Shown: positions 31,976 to 46,136 of the stretch, in pieces
Numbering within the stretch: position 1 is the first letter of the stretch
Layout: every line of letters begins with the position of its first letter
Source of the DNA: Enoplosus armatus
Taxonomy: Eukaryota; Chordata; Actinopteri; Centrarchiformes; Enoplosidae
Direction of reading: 5' to 3'
Assembly (NCBI RefSeq): GCF_043641665.1
Contig: NC_092186.1
Span: 27,003,501-27,067,500, forward strand
Length of the DNA: 64,000 nt
Position numbers and translations under genes: made by a program
Notes under the pieces: generated by a model
The model's input: the letters and a program-made list of their open reading frames with translations, nothing else
Databases searched by the model: none
Told to the model about the DNA's origin: nothing

Positions 31976-32722
31976 ATGAACCCAGCCGACTCTAGTCAGC
32001 TTAAAGAACAGGTTCTAGCATCAACTAGCATCAGACAGCATGAGGAGCAGGTGGCTGCCATAAGTCGTGGTGTTACTGATCTGTCCACGTGTCAGGAGGA
32101 TTTTAAGATTTCAGTTATCACGCAGGTTAATTGCTTAGCTCAGCAGATGCAGGATATGCTCACTCACCTGCGAGAAGCTCCTCATAGTTCGAGCCCGACC
32201 ACATCTACCGAACGCTTGAGTGTTTCTGCTCCTGTTTTGCCGGTCATCTCTGCCATGCCTCCCCATCTTGCTGCACCTGAAAGATTCACGGGTGAGTCTG
32301 TTCTGTGCAGGCCCTTCCTGGTCCAGTGCAACCTGCACTTCGAGATGAATCCCACTGCCTTCCCCACACCATGTTCTCGGGTCGCCTTCATCACGTCGCA
32401 TCTCACCGGACAAGCGGCGGCTTGGGCCACCTCCGAGTGGGCTCGGGATTCCCCAGTGTGCAACTCGCCGGAGCTGTTCATAGACTCTCTAAAGAAGATC
32501 TTTGACCACACCACACGGGAGGCAGCCCGAGTCCTGAAGAGGTTAGTACAAGGCAACCGACCTGTGTCAGACTACGCAGTTGAGTTCTGCACCATAACCG
32601 CAAGCAGCGATTGGAACGATCCAGCGTTATTTGACGCTTTTATTGAAGGACTGTCTGATCCCATTCAAGACCATCTAGCCCCTCAAGATCTACCCCAGGA
32701 TCTGGACTGGAAGAAAGCCTGA
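31976..32722 (+). pseudogene. gag: Ty3/gypsy gag, truncated, copy 4
   Basis: Has Arg205Cys from a C-to-T change at a CpG, shared with copy 6. Confidence 0.85.
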
Positions 32723-33304
32723 TGGCTTGGGATCTTGCTAAAGAACTAAGATTAAGATCAGAGCTATTACCTTGCCCTCTTAAGGCAAGCGCACTTGATG
32801 GCAACACCTTATTTCATGTCACACATAGGACCGAACCTTTTGACTCTGATTCCTTAGTTTTAGGTTTCCCGTGACTGTGCAGACACAATCCCCATGTTGA
32901 TTGGAACACTGGCTCCATCTTGAGATGGAGGGAAAGCTGTAAACTTAGCTGTCTGCAGCCTGAGAGGAGGGTGACACTGGGTCGGTGCTCTGGAGAGAGT
33001 GTTGGTCTTCCCCTCCAGGGCCTGCTCAGGCTTCCGACCTATCCAATGTTCCTGCCTGTTACCATGACCTCGCCTAGCAGAGCTAGCAAAGCTAAGGCGA
33101 CGTCTCTTCCTCCTCACCGTTCTATGCCTGTCCCATTGACCTCATTCCAGGTACTACCTTACCCAGGGGGCGTCTCTATTCCATCTCGGGACCAGAGAGG
33201 AAGGCTATGGAGGATTACATTGAGACCTCTCTGAATTATATTGACTATGCTCCTCTTAATTACCATAAAGAACCGGTACCCTCTCCCTCTTATGTCCTCA
33301 GTGT

Positions 33305-34756
33305 TTGAGCAGTTACAGTCGGCCAAGATCTTCATTAAGCTCGACCTCCGAAACGCCTACCACCTTGTCCGCATCAGAGAAGGGGGATGAGTGGAAGACG
33401 GGATTCAACACACCTACTGGGCACTATGAATACATGGTTATGCCTTTTGGGTTAACAAATGCTCCGGCAGTGTTTCAAAACCTGGTGAATGATGTTTTGA
33501 GAGATTCTCTGGACCATTTTGTTTATGTTTATCTGGATGACATTTTGGTCTACTCGCCGGATGAGGAGACTCACATTACTCATGTTCGTCAGGTATTGTC
33601 ACGATTGTTGGAGCACAGGCTGTATGTCAAGGCCGAGAAGTGCGATTTTCATGCTGAGTCAGAGTCGTTCCTGGGCTTCATCATAGCCCCTGGATTGATA
33701 CAGATGGATCCGGCTAAAGTAAAAGCTGTGGCAGAGTGGCCAGTTCCGGATAGCCGCAAAAAGGTTCAGCAATTCTTAGGATTTGCTAACTTTTACCGTC
33801 GGTTCATCCGGAACTTTAGCGCTATTGCAGCGCCTCTGCATACCTTAACCTCTCCTCAGTCTCCTTTTCAGTGGACCGCCCAGGCTCAGGAGGCATTCCA
33901 CCGGCTTAAGACCTTGTTCACCACAGCTCCTATCCTGTCTGTACCAGACCCCACCCGGCAGTTTGTGGTGGAGGTGGACGCCTCCAATGAAGGAGTCGGG
34001 GCGGTTCTCTCCCAGAGAGCAGAGGAGGATGGTAAGATGCATCCATGTGCATTCTTATCCTGGAAGCTGACCAAGGCGGAGCGGAACTATGATGTGGGTA
34101 ATCGTGAGCTGCTGGTGGTCAAAGTGGCGCTGGAGGAATGGCGTCACTTGCTGGAGGGGGCCCAGCAGCCGTTCATTGTTTGGACGGATCATAAAAATCT
34201 CCAGTATATCCGCAGTGCCAAGAGACTCAATTCTAGGCAAGCTCGCTGGTCACTGTTCTTTAACCGTTTCAACTTTGCTCTTTCTTACAGGTCCCAGAAC
34301 GTTAAACCGGATGCCCTCTCCCGGCTGTACGATCCTGAGCCTGTTGCCAAGGAACCAGAATCCATCCTGCCACTTAACCGTGTGGTTGGGGAGGTTTCCT
34401 GGCGCAGAGTATCCGAGGTAGACCAAGACAATGGTGTGAATCCGCCCCTGGGCGATTTTCCTCCCAACCGCTTGTTTGTGGCGGTGGATATGCATTCCCA
34501 GGTGGTTCATTGGGCTCACACCTCGCTGCTTACCTGTCATCCTGGCGTTAAGCGGACGGTCTTCTTCATTCGCCAACGTTTCTGGTGGCCGGTGATGGAA
34601 AGGGTCATCAGGGAGTATGTGGAATCGTGCCCGTGTGTGTGCTCGGAGCAAGTCTTCCTCCAAGGTGCGGGCAGGTCTTCTCCAGCCGCTTCCCGTTCCC
34701 AGCCGTCCCTGGGCCGATATATCGGTGGACTTTGTAACAGGACTCCCTCCGTCTGA
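33305..34756 (+). pseudogene. pol: Ty3/gypsy pol RT-RNase H, copy 4
   Basis: Majority residues at 95, 144 and 145. Confidence 0.87.
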
Positions 34757-34777
34757 AGGTAACAAAGGTTTTCCAAA

Positions 34778-35632
34778 ATGACTCATTTCATTGCCTTGCC
34801 CAAGCTGCCGTCTGCTAAGGAGACGGCAGAAGTTATGTGTCACCATGTCTTTCGTGTTCATGGATTTCCCAGGGACATTGTCTCGGACCGTGGTCCCCAG
34901 TTCATGTCGAGGTTTTGGAAGGAATTCTGCGACCTCATCGGGGTCACTGTCAGCCTCTCTTCTGGATATCACCCGGAGTCTAATGGTCAGATGGAGCGGC
35001 TGAACCAAGTCCTGGAGACCTGCCTGCGCTGCCTGGTGTCCCAAAACCCCACCTCCTGGAGTAAACATCTCACCTGGGTCGAGTACGCCCACAATTCTCT
35101 TCCCATGGCGGCCACTGGCATCTCTTCTTTCCACTGTGTCTACGGCTACCAACCACCAGTCTTCGCGGAGACCGCAAAGGAGGTGGTGGTCCCGGTGGCC
35201 CTTGCCCTGGTCCGCAGATGTCACCGTGTGTGGGAATCCACCCGCAGGATCCTGTTACGCAGCTGTGACTGGATGAAGAAGGCAGCAGATCGCCGTAGGA
35301 GACCGGCTCCCGAGTACCAGCCGGGTCAGAGGGTCTGGCTCTCCACCCGCGATCTACCCCTCCACATCACGTCCAGGAAGCTGGGGCCCCGGTTCGTGGG
35401 TCCATTCCCCATCACCAAGGTCATCAACCCTGCTTCGGTGCGTCTCCACCTTCCATGTGGGCAGGGTGAAGCCCGTCAGGGACAGTCCTATGGTTCTTGC
35501 AGCCAAACCCCCTCCACCCCCCCGGATGGTCGAGGGCGGTCCTGTCTACACCGTCAAAAAGCTCCTGGTGGTCCACAACAGAGGCAGAGGCAAGCAATTC
35601 CTGGTGGACTGGGAGGGTTACGTAGTTCGCAC
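34778..35632 (+). pseudogene. pol: Ty3/gypsy integrase and truncated chromodomain, copy 4
   Basis: Majority form. Confidence 0.85.
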
Positions 35633-36215
35633 TGTCGCACGGGAGGTAAAGCTGGTTAGAGCGGGTTGGGCCCCCATCATGTCGAAGTGTCCTTGAGCAA
35701 GACACTGAACCCTGAGCTCACGGCACCTTGCATGGCAGCCAAGGTCGCCATTGGTGTGTGAATGTATGAGTGAATGAGTGAATGAGACTTAGCTGTAAAG
35801 TGCTTTGGGAACCGTGAAGGTTGAAAAGCGCTATATAAGTGAGATCATTTACATTTGATTTACATTTGTAACCCACATTAGTTTCACCAGCGTAATACGT
35901 ATAATATGAGTTCATTTGAGTTAAAACGTCACTGTGTAATTACTACACTACACTCAGAACTGTTAACAAAGTTTTATGAAGGAAATAACACTAAGAGTTT
36001 AAGTGTTAATCAGAATTTACTCTTATTAATTAACTCTTCATGAGTGTTAAACCTACTTTACACTAACTGTTATTGAGAAATTACTCCCAACAGTGTTGAT
36101 TTTTAATTGACATAATGTACTTGTGTATTTACTATCTATAAGTGTTATTAGTCAACAGCTTGTTGCTTTTCAATGGACTTTTTAATAAAATGTACTCTTC
36201 ACTAGAACTAATATT

Positions 36216-36887
36216 TTAGTATTTCGCAATTTTGTATTCATCAGAGACGTCCATGGTGGGATCCTCCTCCTCAGCATCAGAAGGTGTCTCATCCTCAGAG
36301 TCGTCCAACGCCTCGGACGACAGAGAGGAAGGTGGTTCAAGGGCGGTGTGACCCACGTGCGTGGTGGATTTGGCTGGCTGGTCCGGGTGACGCCGATGGA
36401 ACTCCCTGATGAGCCGGGGGTCCAGGATGCGCCGTGCCGGAACCCAGGACCTCTCCTCAGGGCTGTATCCCTCCCAGTCGACCAGGTACTGGAGACCCCT
36501 CCCGCGGTGGGTTGGGTGGAATCCGTAGGCACACTGGAAGGGGGAAAGTCCAGTGGTGCAACTGGTCAAAGTGTTATGGGCGTACTCTACCCACAGTAGC
36601 TGCTGGGACCAGGACGAGGGGTGTTTGGAAACCATGCAGTGCAGAGTTGTCTCCATCTCCTGGTTCTTGCGCTCGGTCTGGCCGTTGGACGGGGGGTGGA
36701 ACCCGGATGATAGGCTGACGGTGGCCCCAACTTGCGTGAAGAACTCCCTCCAAAACACAGAGGCACAGAGCACAGAGCCCTCCAAAAACCCTCCAAAAAC
36801 TGACGGGACAGGGCATCGGGCTTCACATTGCAGGACCCGGGTCGGTAGGACAGGGAGAAGTTGAACCTTGTGAGAAAAAGCGACCAT
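36216..36887 (-). pseudogene. pol: Antisense integrase-chromodomain fusion frame, copy 4
   Basis: The 223-codon frame is unchanged. Confidence 0.84.
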
Positions 36888-37287
36888 CGGGCTTGGCGGG
36901 AGTTGAGCCTCTTGGCTGACTGGATGTACTCAAGGTTCTTATGGTCAGTCCACACCAGAAAAGGCAGCTTGGTCCCCTCGAGCCAGTGGCGCCATTCGTC
37001 AATGGCCAGAAAGGAAACGGATGAAGCGTGGTTTTTTTTTTTCGGCCTTGGTCCGGGAGAAGATCAGGATGTCGTCCAGGTAGACAAAGACATGCTTGTT
37101 TAGCATGTCTCTGAGCACGTCATTGACCAGAGCCTGGAAGACAGCCGGGGCGTTGGTGAGGCCGAAGGGCATTACCAGGTCCTCATAATGACCAGTAGGG
37201 GTGTTGAACGCCGTCTTCCACTTATCACCTTCCCGGATGCGGACCAAGTGGTATGCGTTGCGCAGGTCCAACTTTGAGAAGATGGTG
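36799..37287 (-). pseudogene. pol: Antisense RT and RNase H fragments, copy 4
   Basis: Unchanged in the parts compared. Confidence 0.84.
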
Positions 37288-38249
37288 ATTATGTATATAT
37301 TATATACTTATACTTATAATCACTTTCAGTTTAAAAGATGAAACAAAAAAACACATTGTTCTTAACCATTTCTCTCAACACTGAAAAATGTGTGTTTAAA
37401 GTGCATTTCAGAGGATACACACATCCGAGGATAATTCCGGCCATTTTCAACCTAGAACAAATTTTGACATCATCTGGAATCTACCAATCGAATCTAACCA
37501 AAATCTTATCAAATGGACCACTGAGTGATGTGAGAGTGTGCCTGCTTTCATGTGTGTTAGTGTTGACATTAACAGTTGGCCAAGTTATGATTTTTGTTTT
37601 TCAAGACATTACGTATGTGGGTGCTTTAGAAGATCTGATCTGTTGCCTCAATACATTGTACTGCTGCTGGAAAAACACCAGACAACTCAGTAAAATGGAT
37701 GTAAAATGTTGTATTCCTAACTATGTGTTTCACTTCCAAATTGGGGTGGAGTTAGATTTACTTCTATTCCAACAGGTGTTCAAATTAGATTTTTAAAAGG
37801 GGAGATTCACCTATTTTCAACCTCATCTTAATCTATCTGCAATTAGGGATATAGTGTTAAAAAACACCTGCAGTTGTTGCCGATGTTCTATGTCTCTGGA
37901 GTACTGTATATGTCGCAGGTGGGAGAAGAACAACAGATTGTGCTGCGGTGCAGTGCCCCTGAGACACAGGATTATAGTGTGAAAAATGCCTGCAGTTATT
38001 CTTCATGTTCTCTAATACACATAGATTGAGATAAGATTGAAAATCTGCAAATCTCTCCCTTAAGAAGAGTGACATCTTTCATGGTATGGTGCCAGATGAT
38101 AGTTATGATCAACAACGACAATTGTCCCTTTTTATCCATCATCCTCTTTATTCATCCTCTTGGCTCCCGCCATTCCTAAATTCTTCTGGTCTGCTCCAAT
38201 CCTGACTGTTATCTGTATTATTGATTTGTCACACTGAACTTAGTGGTAA

Positions 38250-38507
38250 CACACACTGGTTACACAATGCTCTCGACTTTTTGCTAGGGCAGTGACTGGT
38301 GACTATTTAGACAGTCTAGGCACACTTCCAATTACCATCAGGCTAGGTAAAGAGGTTTTCATACACACTGTTCAAGTGGTCAGAAACATTACACAACCTG
38401 TGATTGTAGGTCAGGACTTTCTACTCACACGATGCTGTTTTGGATTTGAGGGAAGGTACCTTAAAAGTAGGGAATCATACTACCGTCTCTCTCCTCTGTG
38501 CTACTGA
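38250..38507 (+). pseudogene. Retropepsin-like fragment, copy 4
   Basis: Unchanged peptide. Confidence 0.66.
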
Positions 38508-38998
38508 GACTGCTCCCCTGAGCAGCAATGCTGTCATCTTAAAGTGAGTCAAAGTAATGCACTTTTTTGTGCCCCCTCAAGTAAAATGGTGGATCATACT
38601 GAGAAGTTCACTACATCCAGCATCTACAGTTAGCAGTAGTTAACAATTATTTTAGCAACAAGTAAAGCCATCTGTCCATCAAGAAACTACCTACTACCTA
38701 CCTACTTTCCTTCACAACAGAAAAAGGACTTTCTGTGAGACATACTGAACAACCTGAGTAGCAGTAAAGAGTAATCCTGAGCAGAACAGCTGAATAACTC
38801 AGACAGGCCGAGCGGGTGAATGAGGGAGTCCCTTTACTTCATGGGCATGCTTTTTTTAATTTTTTCTTCTTCTTCATGGGCCACTGCTGTACCCTGAGTA
38901 GATGACCATCTGTTCTGTCTTATGTAATACATACACAGAAGTAGACCGGAAAAGTGAACCGAGTGTTCTGAGCTTTTGGCTCACAGGGTTTACTTTTA

Positions 38999-39587
38999 TG
39001 TCATGTCTCGTCATTTACATTAAGTTACCGTTTTTGTCTTGTTTAGTTATGTTGTCTTGTCATTTCCTGTTTTATTTTGTAGTAACTGTGTTCCCTCTCG
39101 TTTCAGACCACTTGTCTTCCTGCCCTCGTGTTTCCCGCCTTTGTGATTGTCAGCCCCGCCCTGATTGTTTCCACCTGTGTTTCACTCACCTCTTGTTTAA
39201 ATAGTCTGCGTCTCCCTTTGTCGTGTGCCAGTTCGTCTTGTCCTTCATGTCATGTTTAGCAGGTCTAAGTCCGCATCTTGTTACTCAGTGAGTTCCTGTG
39301 TGAGTTTGATTCAGTGTTCTTGTTAATTTTTTCTGTCTAGATTTTCCCTGTTTTAGTCCTCCCCTCGTAGGAGTGATTTTCTGTTGATTACTTTGTTAGT
39401 TTAAGCTCCTTTGTTTTCTCGTATTTTTGTATTAGCGTTTTCCTCCGTTTTTAGGAGTGATTTTGATTTATTACTTTGTAGAGATTTCTTGCTTGGTCAA
39501 GCTTATTTTGTTATCAATAAAGACTTTTGTTGTACTTTGTTTGAGTCGAGCGTTTGGGTTCATTTTTTGCCTTGCCCAGTCGTGACA
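38999..39587 (+). repeat. Ty3/gypsy LTR, copy 5
   Basis: Ends and internal signals as in copy 1. Confidence 0.8.
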
Positions 39588-39604
39588 GAACGAACTGGCC
39601 AATC

Positions 39605-40351
39605 ATGAACCCAGCCGACTCTAGTCAGCTTAAAGAACAGGTTCTAGCATCAACTAGCATCAGACAGCATGAGGAGCAGGTGGCTGCCATAAGTCGTGGT
39701 GTTACTGATCTGTCCACGTGTCAGGAGGATTTTAAGATTTCAGTTATCACGCAGGTTAATTGCTTAGCTCAGCAGATGCAGGATATGCTCACTCACCTGC
39801 GAGAAGCTCCTCATAGTTCGAGCCCGACCACATCTACCGAACGCTTGAGTGTTTCTGCTCCTGTTTTGCCGGTCATCTCTGCCATGCCTCCCCATCTTGC
39901 TGCACCTGAAAGATTCACGGGTGAGTCTGTTCTGTGCAGGCCCTTCCTGGTCCAGTGCAACCTGCACTTCGAGATGAATCCCACTGCCTTCCCCACACCA
40001 TGTTCTCGGGTCGCCTTCATCACGTCGCATCTCACCGGACAAGCGGCGGCTTGGGCCACCTCCGAGTGGGCTCGGGATTCCCCAGTGTGCAACTCGCCGG
40101 AGCTGTTCATAGACTCTCTAAAGAAGATCTTTGACCACACCACACGGGAGGCAGCCCGAGTCCTGAAGAGGTTAGTACAAGGCAACCGACCTGTGTCAGA
40201 CTACGCAGTTGAGTTCCGCACCATAACCGCAAGCAGCGATTGGAACGATCCAGCGTTATTTGACGCTTTTATTGAAGGACTGTCTGATCCCATTCAAGAC
40301 CATCTAGCCCCTCAAGATCTACCCCAGGATCTGGACTGGAAGAAAGCCTGA
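39605..40351 (+). pseudogene. gag: Ty3/gypsy gag, truncated, copy 5
   Basis: Majority form with Arg205. Confidence 0.85.
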
Positions 40352-40933
40352 TGGCTTGGGATCTTGCTAAAGAACTAAGATTAAGATCAGAGCTATTACC
40401 TTGCCCTCTTAAGGCAAGCGCACTTGATGGCAACACCTTATTTCATGTCACACATAGGACCGAACCTTTTGACTCTGATTCCTTAGTTTTAGGTTTCCCG
40501 TGACTGTGCAGACACAATCCCCATGTTGATTGGAACACTGGCTCCATCTTGAGATGGAGGGAAAGCTGTAAACTTAGCTGTCTGCAGCCTGAGAGGAGGG
40601 TGACACTGGGTCGGTGCTCTGGAGAGAGTGTTGGTCTTCCCCTCCAGGGCCTGCTCAGGCTTCCGACCTATCCAATGTTCCTGCCTGTTACCATGACCTC
40701 GCCTAGCAGAGCTAGCAAAGCTAAGGCGACGTCTCTTCCTCCTCACCGTTCTATGCCTGTCCCATTGACCTCATTCCAGGTACTACCTTACCCAGGGGGC
40801 GTCTCTATTCCATCTCGGGACCAGAGAGGAAGGCTATGGAGGATTACATTGAGACCTCTCTGAATTATATTGACTATGCTCCTCTTAATTACCATAAAGA
40901 ACCGGTACCCTCTCCCTCTTATGTCCTCAGTGT

Positions 40934-42385
40934 TTGAGCAGTTACAGTCGGCCAAGATCTTCATTAAGCTCGACCTCCGAAACGCCTACCACCTTGTCCG
41001 CATCAGAGAAGGGGGATGAGTGGAAGACGGGATTCAACACACCTACTGGGCACTATGAATACATGGTTATGCCTTTTGGGTTAACAAATGCTCCGGCAGT
41101 GTTTCAAAACCTGGTGAATGATGTTTTGAGAGATTCTCTGGACCATTTTGTTTATGTTTATCTGGATGACATTTTGGTCTACTCGCCGGATGAGGAGACT
41201 CACATTACTCATGTTTGTCAGGTATTGTCACGATTGTTGGAGCACAGGCTGTATGTCAAGGCCGAGAAGTGCGATTTTCATGCTGAGTCAGAGTCGTTCC
41301 TGGGCTTCATCATAGCCCCTGGATTGATACAGATGGATCCGGCTAAAGTAAAAGCTGTGGCAGATGGGCCAGTTCCGGATAGCCGCAAAAAGGTTCAGCA
41401 ATTCTTAGGATTTGCTAACTTTTACCGTCGGTTCATCCGGAACTTTAGCGCTATTGCAGCGCCTCTGCATACCTTAACCTCTCCTCAGTCTCCTTTTCAG
41501 TGGACCGCCCAGGCTCAGGAGGCATTCCACCGGCTTAAGACCTTGTTCACCACAGCTCCTATCCTGTCTGTACCAGACCCCACCCGGCAGTTTGTGGTGG
41601 AGGTGGACGCCTCCAATGAAGGAGTCGGGGCGGTTCTCTCCCAGAGAGCAGAGGAGGATGGTAAGATGCATCCATGTGCATTCTTATCCTGGAAGCTGAC
41701 CAAGGCGGAGCGGAACTATGATGTGGGTAATCGTGAGCTGCTGGTGGTCAAAGTGGCGCTGGAGGAATGGCGTCACTTGCTGGAGGGGGCCCAGCAGCCG
41801 TTCATTGTTTGGACGGATCATAAAAATCTCCAGTATATCCGCAGTGCCAAGAGACTCAATTCTAGGCAAGCTCGCTGGTCACTGTTCTTTAACCGTTTCA
41901 ACTTTGCTCTTTCTTACAGGTCCCAGAACGTTAAACCGGATGCCCTCTCCCGGCTGTACGATCCTGAGCCTGTTGCCAAGGAACCAGAATCCATCCTGCC
42001 ACTTAACCGTGTGGTTGGGGAGGTTTCCTGGCGCAGAGTATCCGAGGTAGACCAAGACAATGGTGTGAATCCGCCCCTGGGCGATTTTCCTCCCAACCGC
42101 TTGTTTGTGGCGGTGGATATGCATTCCCAGGTGGTTCATTGGGCTCACACCTCGCTGCTTACCTGTCATCCTGGCGTTAAGCGGACGGTCTTCTTCATTC
42201 GCCAACGTTTCTGGTGGCCGGTGATGGAAAGGGTCATCAGGGAGTATGTGGAATCGTGCCCGTGTGTGTGCTCGGAGCAAGTCTTCCTCCAAGGTGCGGG
42301 CAGGTCTTCTCCAGCCGCTTCCCGTTCCCAGCCGTCCCTGGGCCGATATATCGGTGGACTTTGTAACAGGACTCCCTCCGTCTGA
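40934..42385 (+). pseudogene. pol: Ty3/gypsy pol RT-RNase H, copy 5
   Basis: Shares Arg95Cys, Glu144Asp and Trp145Gly with copy 3. Confidence 0.87.
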
Positions 42386-42406
42386 AGGTAACAAAGGTTT
42401 TCCAAA

Positions 42407-43261
42407 ATGACTCATTTCATTGCCTTGCCCAAGCTGCCGTCTGCTAAGGAGACGGCAGAAGTTATGTGTCACCATGTCTTTCGTGTTCATGGATTTCCCA
42501 GGGACATTGTCTCGGACCGTGGTCCCCAGTTCATGTCGAGGTTTTGGAAGGAATTCTGCGACCTCATCGGGGTCACTGTCAGCCTCTCTTCTGGATATCA
42601 CCCGGAGTCTAATGGTCAGATGGAGCGGCTGAACCAAGTCCTGGAGACCTGCCTGCGCTGCCTGGTGTCCCAAAACCCCACCTCCTGGAGTAAACATCTC
42701 ACCTGGGTCGAGTACGCCCACAATTCTCTTCCCATGGCGGCCACTGGCATCTCTTCTTTCCACTGTGTCTACGGCTACCAACCACCAGTCTTCGCGGAGA
42801 CCGCAAAGGAGGTGGTGGTCCCGGTGGCCCTTGCCCTGGTCCGCAGATGTCACCGTGTGTGGGAATCCACCCGCAGGATCCTGTTACGCAGCTGTGACTG
42901 GATGAAGAAGGCAGCAGATCGCCGTAGGAGACCGGCTCCCGAGTACCAGCCGGGTCAGAGGGTCTGGCTCTCCACCCGCGATCTACCCCTCCACATCACG
43001 TCCAGGAAGCTGGGGCCCCGGTTCGTGGGTCCATTCCCCATCACCAAGGTCATCAACCCTGCTTCGGTGCGTCTCCACCTTCCATGTGGGCAGGGTGAAG
43101 CCCGTCAGGGACAGTCCTATGGTTCTTGCAGCCAAACCCCCTCCACCCCCCCGGATGGTCGAGGGCGGTCCTGTCTACACCGTCAAAAAGCTCCTGGTGG
43201 TCCACAACAGAGGCAGAGGCAAGCAATTCCTGGTGGACTGGGAGGGTTACGTAGTTCGCAC
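42407..43261 (+). pseudogene. pol: Ty3/gypsy integrase and truncated chromodomain, copy 5
   Basis: Majority form. Confidence 0.85.
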
Positions 43262-43844
43262 TGTCGCACGGGAGGTAAAGCTGGTTAGAGCGGGTTGGGC
43301 CCCCATCATGTCGAAGTGTCCTTGAGCAAGACACTGAACCCTGAGCTCACGGCACCTTGCATGGCAGCCAAGGTCGCCATTGGTGTGTGAATGTATGAGT
43401 GAATGAGTGAATGAGACTTAGCTGTAAAGTGCTTTGGGAACCGTGAAGGTTGAAAAGCGCTATATAAGTGAGATCATTTACATTTGATTTACATTTGTAA
43501 CCCACATTAGTTTCACCAGCGTAATACGTATAATATGAGTTCATTTGAGTTAAAACGTCACTGTGTAATTACTACACTACACTCAGAACTGTTAACAAAG
43601 TTTTATGAAGGAAATAACACTAAGAGTTTAAGTGTTAATCAGAATTTACTCTTATTAATTAACTCTTCATGAGTGTTAAACCTACTTTACACTAACTGTT
43701 ATTGAGAAATTACTCCCAACAGTGTTGATTTTTAATTGACATAATGTACTTGTGTATTTACTATCTATAAGTGTTATTAGTCAACAGCTTGTTGCTTTTC
43801 AATGGACTTTTTAATAAAATGTACTCTTCACTAGAACTAATATT

Positions 43845-44516
43845 TTAGTATTTCGCAATTTTGTATTCATCAGAGACGTCCATGGTGGGATCCTCCTCCT
43901 CAGCATCAGAAGGTGTCTCATCCTCAGAGTCGTCCAACGCCTCGGACGACAGAGAGGAAGGTGGTTCAAGGGCGGTGTGACCCACGTGCGTGGTGGATTT
44001 GGCTGGCTGGTCCGGGTGACGCCGATGGAACTCCCTGATGAGCCGGGGGTCCAGGATGCGCCGTGCCGGAACCCAGGACCTCTCCTCAGGGCTGTATCCC
44101 TCCCAGTCGACCAGGTACTGGAGACCCCTCCCGCGGTGGGTTGGGTGGAATCCGTAGGCACACTGGAAGGGGGAAAGTCCAGTGGTGCAACTGGTCAAAG
44201 TGTTATGGGCGTACTCTACCCACAGTAGCTGCTGGGACCAGGACGAGGGGTGTTTGGAAACCATGCAGTGCAGAGTTGTCTCCATCTCCTGGTTCTTGCG
44301 CTCGGTCTGGCCGTTGGACGGGGGGTGGAACCCGGATGATAGGCTGACGGTGGCCCCAACTTGCGTGAAGAACTCCCTCCAAAACACAGAGGCACAGAGC
44401 ACAGAGCCCTCCAAAAACCCTCCAAAAACTGACGGGACAGGGCATCGGGCTTCACATTGCAGGACCCGGGTCGGTAGGACAGGGAGAAGTTGAACCTTGT
44501 GAGAAAAAGCGACCAT
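43845..44516 (-). pseudogene. pol: Antisense integrase-chromodomain fusion frame, copy 5
   Basis: The 223-codon frame is unchanged. Confidence 0.84.
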
Positions 44517-44916
44517 CGGGCTTGGCGGGAGTTGAGCCTCTTGGCTGACTGGATGTACTCAAGGTTCTTATGGTCAGTCCACACCAGAAAAGGCAGCTTG
44601 GTCCCCTCGAGCCAGTGGCGCCATTCGTCAATGGCCAGAAAGGAAACGGATGAAGCGTGGTTTTTTTTTTTCGGCCTTGGTCCGGGAGAAGATCAGGATG
44701 TCGTCCAGGTAGACAAAGACATGCTTGTTTAGCATGTCTCTGAGCACGTCATTGACCAGAGCCTGGAAGACAGCCGGGGCGTTGGTGAGGCCGAAGGGCA
44801 TTACCAGGTCCTCATAATGACCAGTAGGGGTGTTGAACGCCGTCTTCCACTTATCACCTTCCCGGATGCGGACCAAGTGGTATGCGTTGCGCAGGTCCAA
44901 CTTTGAGAAGATGGTG
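44428..44916 (-). pseudogene. pol: Antisense RT and RNase H fragments, copy 5
   Basis: Unchanged in the parts compared. Confidence 0.84.
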
Positions 44917-45878
44917 ATTATGTATATATTATATACTTATACTTATAATCACTTTCAGTTTAAAAGATGAAACAAAAAAACACATTGTTCTTAACCATTT
45001 CTCTCAACACTGAAAAATGTGTGTTTAAAGTGCATTTCAGAGGATACACACATCCGAGGATAATTCCGGCCATTTTCAACCTAGAACAAATTTTGACATC
45101 ATCTGGAATCTACCAATCGAATCTAACCAAAATCTTATCAAATGGACCACTGAGTGATGTGAGAGTGTGCCTGCTTTCATGTGTGTTAGTGTTGACATTA
45201 ACAGTTGGCCAAGTTATGATTTTTGTTTTTCAAGACATTACGTATGTGGGTGCTTTAGAAGATCTGATCTGTTGCCTCAATACATTGTACTGCTGCTGGA
45301 AAAACACCAGACAACTCAGTAAAATGGATGTAAAATGTTGTATTCCTAACTATGTGTTTCACTTCCAAATTGGGGTGGAGTTAGATTTACTTCTATTCCA
45401 ACAGGTGTTCAAATTAGATTTTTAAAAGGGGAGATTCACCTATTTTCAACCTCATCTTAATCTATCTGCAATTAGGGATATAGTGTTAAAAAACACCTGC
45501 AGTTGTTGCCGATGTTCTATGTCTCTGGAGTACTGTATATGTCGCAGGTGGGAGAAGAACAACAGATTGTGCTGCAGTGCAGTGCCCCTGAGACACAGGA
45601 TTATAGTGTGAAAAATGCCTGCAGTTATTCTTCATGTTCTCTAATACACATAGATTGAGATAAGATTGAAAATCTGCAAATCTCTCCCTTAAGAAGAGTG
45701 ACATCTTTCATGGTATGGTGCCAGATGATAGTTATGATCAACAACGACAATTGTCCCTTTTTATCCATCATCCTCTTTATTCATCCTCTTGGCTCCCGCC
45801 ATTCCTAAATTCTTCTGGTCTGCTCCAATCCTGACTGTTATCTGTATTATTGATTTGTCACACTGAACTTAGTGGTAA

Positions 45879-46136
45879 CACACACTGGTTACACAATGCT
45901 CTCGACTTTTTGCTAGGGCAGTGACTGGTGACTATTTAGACAGTCTAGGCACACTTCCAATTACCATCAGGCTAGGTAAAGAGGTTTTCATACACACTGT
46001 TCAAGTGGTCAGAAACATTACACAACCTGTGATTGTAGGTCAGGACTTTCTACTCACACGATGCTGTTTTGGATTTGAGGGAAGGTACCTTAAAAGTAGG
46101 GAATCATACTACCGTCTCTCTCCTCTGTGCTACTGA
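45879..46136 (+). pseudogene. Retropepsin-like fragment, copy 5
   Basis: Unchanged peptide. Confidence 0.66.

Larger units (their letters stand above)
30919..38547. repeat. Array unit, copy 4
   Basis: Carries T at 32588 (gag Arg205Cys), shared only with copy 6, but G at marker 37947 where copy 6 has A. The SINE is at 35628-35877, the foldback at 37793-38064 and the protease/RT linker remnant at 32722-33304. Confidence 0.95.
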
